Shown piece by piece: positions 60,935 through 64,000 of a stretch of 64,000 nucleotides of DNA (its first letter is position 1; each line of letters begins with the position of its first letter). Made by a program: the position numbers and the translations under genes. Origin of the DNA: Nitrobacteraceae bacterium AZCC 1564 (GTDB taxonomy: Bacteria; Pseudomonadota; Alphaproteobacteria; Rhizobiales; Xanthobacteraceae); NCBI GenBank assembly GCA_036924835.1, contig JBAGRR010000001.1, positions 4,913,001 through 4,977,000 on the forward strand, in the 5' to 3' direction. The notes below the pieces were generated by a model that saw nothing but the letters and a program-made list of their open reading frames with translations, had not been told where the DNA came from and did not search any database.

Positions 60935-61621
60935 TTGCTGTCCAACGCCATCGTTTATCAGGTCTCGACCTGGCTTCTTCCGCTTCTCATCGCGATTACA
61001 TTTCACGAGGCCGCTCACGGATTTGTTGCGCGTCTCCTCGGGGACGATACCGCAACGAAACAAGGGCGCGTCACGCTCAATCCGATCAGGCATATCGATC
61101 CGTTCGGGACCATCGTGCTGCCGGCGGTGCTGTTACTGTCGAACTCGCCCTTCCTGTTTGGTTACGCCAAACCCGTGCCTGTTGATTTTCGAGCGTTGCG
61201 TCACCCGCGGTTCGATATGGTCTGGGTCGCTGCAGCAGGACCCGCCATGAACATCTTGCTGGCAACGCTCGCCGCATTGGCGTTTCACCTTGTCGGTTTG
61301 GCGCCGGCTGGTAGCACGCAATGGATCGCCGACAATCTTAAGAATGCGCTGATCATCAACATCGTTCTTGCCGTCTTCAACATGCTGCCACTGCCTCCGT
61401 TGGACGGAGGCCGCATTGCCGTTGGATTGCTGCCCGATGTGCTGGCGCTTCCATTGGCGCGGCTTGAGCCCTTTGGATTGCTGATCCTGATCGGCCTTTT
61501 GATTATTCTTCCCATCCTCGGGCGGGAAACGGGATTTGACTTGGACTTTATTTCCGAGATTCTGCGCGTCTCAACGAGCTTCGTGCTCAGATTGATCTTG
61601 TTGGTCACAGGAAACGCTTAA
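60935..61621 (+). CDS. site-2 protease family membrane metalloprotease (M50)
   Basis: A 228-residue integral membrane protein. The start is taken at TTG 60935, with AGGGAGAAAG upstream. The zinc motif HEAAHG (residues ~24-29) is in the first membrane helix and FNMLPLPPLDGGR, containing the third zinc ligand Asp, is in a later one. At least five hydrophobic segments are seen, including LILIGLLIILPIL. This is the minimal-core YdiL/S2P-like group without PDZ domain. Substrates of this subgroup are generally unknown. GC-rich repeats directly upstream may limit the promoter to a short region. Confidence 0.88.
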   Translation: MLSNAIVYQVSTWLLPLLIAITFHEAAHGFVARLLGDDTATKQGRVTLNPIRHIDPFGTIVLPAVLLLSNSPFLFGYAKPVPVDFRALRHPRFDMVWVAAAGPAMNILLATLAALAFHLVGLAPAGSTQWIADNLKNALIINIVLAVFNMLPLPPLDGGRIAVGLLPDVLALPLARLEPFGLLILIGLLIILPILGRETGFDLDFISEILRVSTSFVLRLILLVTGNA

Positions 61622-61872
61622 ACCGCCTCGTATCGCGGCAAGCGGATTGATGACGCGACCAGCGCAATCGCGCGCGTCGCAGCCGCTATCATGTCTTCGG
61701 TGCATCATGTTGTCGGCGTTCCCCTTGCAGCTTTCATTCATGTTCAATGAAGGCGCGCCGCGAGAGTTGTTCCTCAAAAAAATCCGCTGTCCGCAAATTC
61801 ATATCGGTGAGTTCCGGCAACAACCTCTCGCTCGCGATGTTGACTCCGCTGGAATAGGGAAAGGAGTACGGC

Positions 61873-62175
61873 ATGCGAAAGATAGCCCTAACGGCTGCAG
61901 CAGTTGCGGCACTCGCGGCCGCTGTTGCAAACTCGCCAGCGGAAGCCCGTGGTGGACGGGGCGCGGCAGGCGCGGCGATCGGTTTCGGGTTGGCGGCGGG
62001 CGCCTTGGGCGCGGCAGCGGCTGCTAACTCAGGTTACTACGGGCCGGGTTACGGCTATTACGGGCGTGGACCATACTATGGTGGGTCATACGCGTATTAT
62101 GGCGGTCCTGCCTATTATGGTGGGCCAAGGTATTACCGGCATCGCTATTACCGCCACCACTATCACCACTGGTAA
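61873..62175 (+). CDS. small Tyr/Gly-rich secreted protein
   Basis: A 100-residue exported protein with signal peptide RKIALTAAAVAALAAAVANS (cleavage after AEA). After an Ala/Gly stretch (AAIGFGLAAGALGAAAAA), the mature C-terminus is made of Tyr-Tyr-Gly-Gly-Pro-like units and ends in an Arg/His/Tyr cluster (HRYYRHHYHHW). Similar Tyr-Gly proteins occur in many Bradyrhizobium relatives; a role in the cell envelope is guessed. GGGAAAGGAG lies upstream of the ATG. A strong terminator follows immediately. Confidence 0.8.
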   Translation: MRKIALTAAAVAALAAAVANSPAEARGGRGAAGAAIGFGLAAGALGAAAAANSGYYGPGYGYYGRGPYYGGSYAYYGGPAYYGGPRYYRHRYYRHHYHHW

Positions 62176-62181
62176 AAAAAG

Positions 62182-62206
62182 AGCCCGGAGTGATCCGGGC
62201 TTTTTC
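62182..62206 (+). terminator. intrinsic terminator
   Basis: AGCCCGGA, loop GTGA and TCCGGGCT form an 8-bp perfect stem, preceded by an A-run and followed by TTTTCTTT. It starts 6 bp after the stop of the Tyr-rich protein gene and is the clearest rho-independent terminator in the window. Confidence 0.95.
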
Positions 62207-62397
62207 TTTGGCAATTCACTTTGAGCCTGAGAGTTGCGACCGGGAAAATTCGCTGGCCGAAGAGCTTGCTTGATGATCCCGATCATTCACCGGATGAGGG
62301 ATTGGACACTGATCCTTTTCTTCTTCGGCGCCTTTTGAATACATGGCTGGCTTGTTATCGCGCTACGATATTTGAAAACGGGTAGGGGACGCGGTCT

Positions 62398-63108
62398 CTA
62401 CTTCCGCAGCAGAAGCCCCAATCTGACATCCGTCTCCACGAAATTATCTCTGACCGCCCGTTCAGCATCGTCGGCGTCACCGCTTGCGATCGCCTCGATG
62501 AGAGCGTCGTGGAAGTGCAGCATGCTTCGCAATTGACCTTGTCCCAGGATCAGCCGCACATTTCCTTTGAAGGCTTCATTCAGATTTTCATAGGCGCTTC
62601 TAAAAAGCCGGTTCTGAGAAGCCCTGATGATCGAAAGGTGAAAGAGGAAATCCAAACGGGCAAATTCGGTTGCGCTGTCGCTTTGGACAGCCTGTTCGCA
62701 TCGATCCCACGCGTCGCGAATGTCTTTCATCTGTTCGGGGGTTCGGCGCTCCGCAGCCAACCGCGCCGCAGGGATTTCGATTGCTTTCCTGAATTCGAAT
62801 AGCTCGACCAGGGATTCGGCGGTTTGCGGCAACTCGATCCGGCTATCCGGCATCGTTTGTTGCGTGACATACGTCCCAAGACCGGTTCTCGATTCAACCA
62901 GTCCCAAATGCCCTAGAACCCGCAATGCTTCTCTGATCGTCGAGCGGCCGACGCCGAGTTGCCGGCTCAGCTCGAGCTCTGAAGGCAACTTGCTTCCGGC
63001 GGTCCAAATGTCTTTTTCCAGCATTTGGCGCATCGTTCGGATCACCTCGTCCACCAGGGAAACCTTGGTCACTTTGGGCAGCATCATTGGCGCTGGCTTG
63101 CTGTTCAT
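62398..63108 (-). CDS. GntR/FadR-family transcriptional regulator
   Basis: A 236-residue repressor-type regulator. The GntR winged helix (residues ~17-85) contains IRTMRQMLEKDIWTAGSKLP, SELELSRQLGVGRSTIREAL, RVLGHLGLVESRTGLGTYV. The C-terminal all-helical FCD domain (SLVELFEFRKAIEIPAARLA, LDFLFHLSIIRASQNRLF, HDALIEAIASGDADDAERAV) has the Asp/His residues that bind a metal and a carboxylate effector in this subgroup. It is divergent from the DHDPS-like gene at 63272, with a TGTCAGACA palindrome between, and probably controls it. Confidence 0.93.
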   Translation of the reverse strand: MNSKPAPMMLPKVTKVSLVDEVIRTMRQMLEKDIWTAGSKLPSELELSRQLGVGRSTIREALRVLGHLGLVESRTGLGTYVTQQTMPDSRIELPQTAESLVELFEFRKAIEIPAARLAAERRTPEQMKDIRDAWDRCEQAVQSDSATEFARLDFLFHLSIIRASQNRLFRSAYENLNEAFKGNVRLILGQGQLRSMLHFHDALIEAIASGDADDAERAVRDNFVETDVRLGLLLRK

Positions 63109-63200
63109 TCGAGGAACTCCGGTTGGCTCCCGAATTTCGCTAACAAAAACAACGGAATCTTACAAGGCATTCAGTCAGCATGGCTAGCAGTCTGCCTGCT

Positions 63201-63209
63201 TGTCAGACA
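63201..63209. promoter_or_regulatory. candidate FadR/GntR operator
   Basis: TGTCAGACA is a perfect palindrome with central A; with the flanking T it reads TTGTCAGACAG, close to the T-N-G-T-N3-A-C-N-A pattern of FadR-subfamily operators. It lies between the divergent gntR-type gene and the DHDPS-like gene, 63 bp before the latter's ATG. Confidence 0.5.
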
Positions 63210-63271
63210 GCCTGATATGTGCTGAAGTCTGCTGGCGATGGCGTGGTGTCGATCGCATTGGGAGGTCTTTC

Positions 63272-64000
63272 ATGAACAAACAAACGCAATTCTGGTCTCG
63301 GGTTTTCACGTTCCTGCCCACGCCAACGAAGGACGGAGGTGAAACCATCGATGAAAGGCGTTTGCTGGAGGAAGTCGACTTCCAGATTTCGAACGGTGTC
63401 CATGGCGTGTGCATCTTCGGAAGCACCGGCGGCAACGGCTCCTTCAGCGACGACGAAATGAAAAAGACGACTCAAGCTGTCGCGAAGCACGCTGCCGGCC
63501 GCATTTCGGTGATCGTCGGAACGGGGGCTCGCACGACATCCGCATGCATTTCATTATCGCGTCATGCTCAGGACGTCGGGTGTGATGGCGTGATGATCCT
63601 GCCGGTGTCCTACTGGCCTTTGACGGAAAGTGAAGTTCTCACTCACTACGAGCGCGTCGCCACTTCGATTAGCCTGCCGATCTGCGTCTACAACAATCCG
63701 TGGACCACCGGCGTCGACATGAAGCCGGATTTCCTCGCGCGCCTTGCGGAGTTTGATAACGTCAATTGCATCAAGGAAAGCACAGGCGACCTTTCTCGCA
63801 TTTCGGCGATCCGGCGACTCGTCGGCGACGACGTCGCTCTCATCGCGGGATGGGAATCGACCAGCCTGCAAGCGTTCATGGCGGGCGCATCGGGCTGGGC
63901 ACCCGTTTGCACCAATTTCGTTCCGCAATTGGCGATGCAGTTCTTCGAGGCCGCCACCCACAAACGCGACGCCGTCCTCAGCCGCGATTTGTGGGATCAG
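63272..64000 (+). CDS. dihydrodipicolinate synthase/N-acetylneuraminate lyase family protein (3' truncated by window)
   Basis: The first 243 residues of a class I aldolase of the DapA/NanA superfamily; the gene runs past the end of the window. GGGAGG precedes the ATG. VFTFLPTPTKDGGETIDERR, GVHGVCIFGSTGGNGSFSDD and the Schiff-base lysine K168 in NCIKESTGD are clear; YNNPWTTG replaces the common YN-PxRTG, which suggests that the Arg that binds the carboxylate of aspartate semialdehyde is absent. It is therefore probably not a lysine-biosynthetic DapA but an aldolase acting on a sugar-acid or keto acid. Regulation by the divergent GntR protein supports a catabolic role. Confidence 0.9.
   Translation, partial: MNKQTQFWSRVFTFLPTPTKDGGETIDERRLLEEVDFQISNGVHGVCIFGSTGGNGSFSDDEMKKTTQAVAKHAAGRISVIVGTGARTTSACISLSRHAQDVGCDGVMILPVSYWPLTESEVLTHYERVATSISLPICVYNNPWTTGVDMKPDFLARLAEFDNVNCIKESTGDLSRISAIRRLVGDDVALIAGWESTSLQAFMAGASGWAPVCTNFVPQLAMQFFEAATHKRDAVLSRDLWDQ

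Overview
The window looks like the chromosome of an alphaproteobacterium of the Bradyrhizobium / Afipia / Rhodopseudomonas / Nitrobacter group. This is inferred from GC-rich codon use, from families common in that group (DUF3551, DUF1127, short alphaproteobacterial FtsZ paralogue, phasin, dodecin, many class III cyclases and hybrid kinases), and from dense short palindromic repeats. No rRNA, tRNA, CRISPR array, integrase or transposase gene was seen. Both ends cut genes: an ABC ATPase at the left and a dihydrodipicolinate-synthase-like protein at the right.

Layout. 1-3.7 kb: ABC ATPase tail, DUF1127 protein, FAD oxidoreductase, DUF3551 secreted protein. 4.1-8 kb: a minus-strand MFS / Tat hydrolase / cupin cluster downstream of a LysR gene; the MFS and cupin genes are frameshifted. 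8.3-11.3 kb: two response regulators and a MEDS-domain histidine kinase. 11.5-13.9 kb: methyltransferase and hflX, overlapping by 4 bp. 14-16.9 kb: lysine-catabolism-type ALDH7 facing a class III aminotransferase broken by a 17-bp duplication. 17.5-24 kb: membrane protein, periplasmic binding protein, methyltransferase, DUF4242, winged-helix/TPR regulator, orphan Tdi1-like immunity protein. 24.3-30.3 kb: secreted C/H papain-like protein, small proteins, ArsR-SRPBCC pair, HlyD adaptor. 30.6-35 kb: two AraC-type genes, a Tat-leader remnant, DUF1254. 35.2-40.5 kb: a signalling block of receiver-adenylate cyclase, receiver, hybrid kinase and c-heme sensor. 40.6-43.5 kb: a molybdenum hydroxylase pair with a perfect 231-bp in-frame tandem duplication. 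44-50.4 kb: MpaB-like, S10 peptidase, Gly-rich protein, class I aldolase, dodecin. 50.5-57.6 kb: second-type ftsZ with a coiled-coil partner, adenylate cyclase, phasin, broken quinone oxidoreductase, periplasmic HD protein. 57.8-64 kb: alkylsulfatase, PaaI thioesterase, S2P protease, GntR regulator divergent from a DHDPS-like gene.

The most unusual content is non-coding. A family of hairpins bounded by CTAG, with arms of several different sequences that all keep their pairing, occurs in about eleven places, often as arrays. Successive hairpins are commonly joined by a 12-13-nt AT-rich linker, and in two places an outer stem encloses two complete inner hairpins, a cloverleaf-like design. One array sits inside a copy of a second palindromic family, of which an uninterrupted copy is also present, so the arrays have moved. 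The terminal CTAG supplies the stop codon of three genes, another repeat family supplies a fourth, and one gene appears to start immediately after a hairpin. The window also holds several young tandem duplications and four frameshifted genes, so it is a region with active slippage and gene decay.
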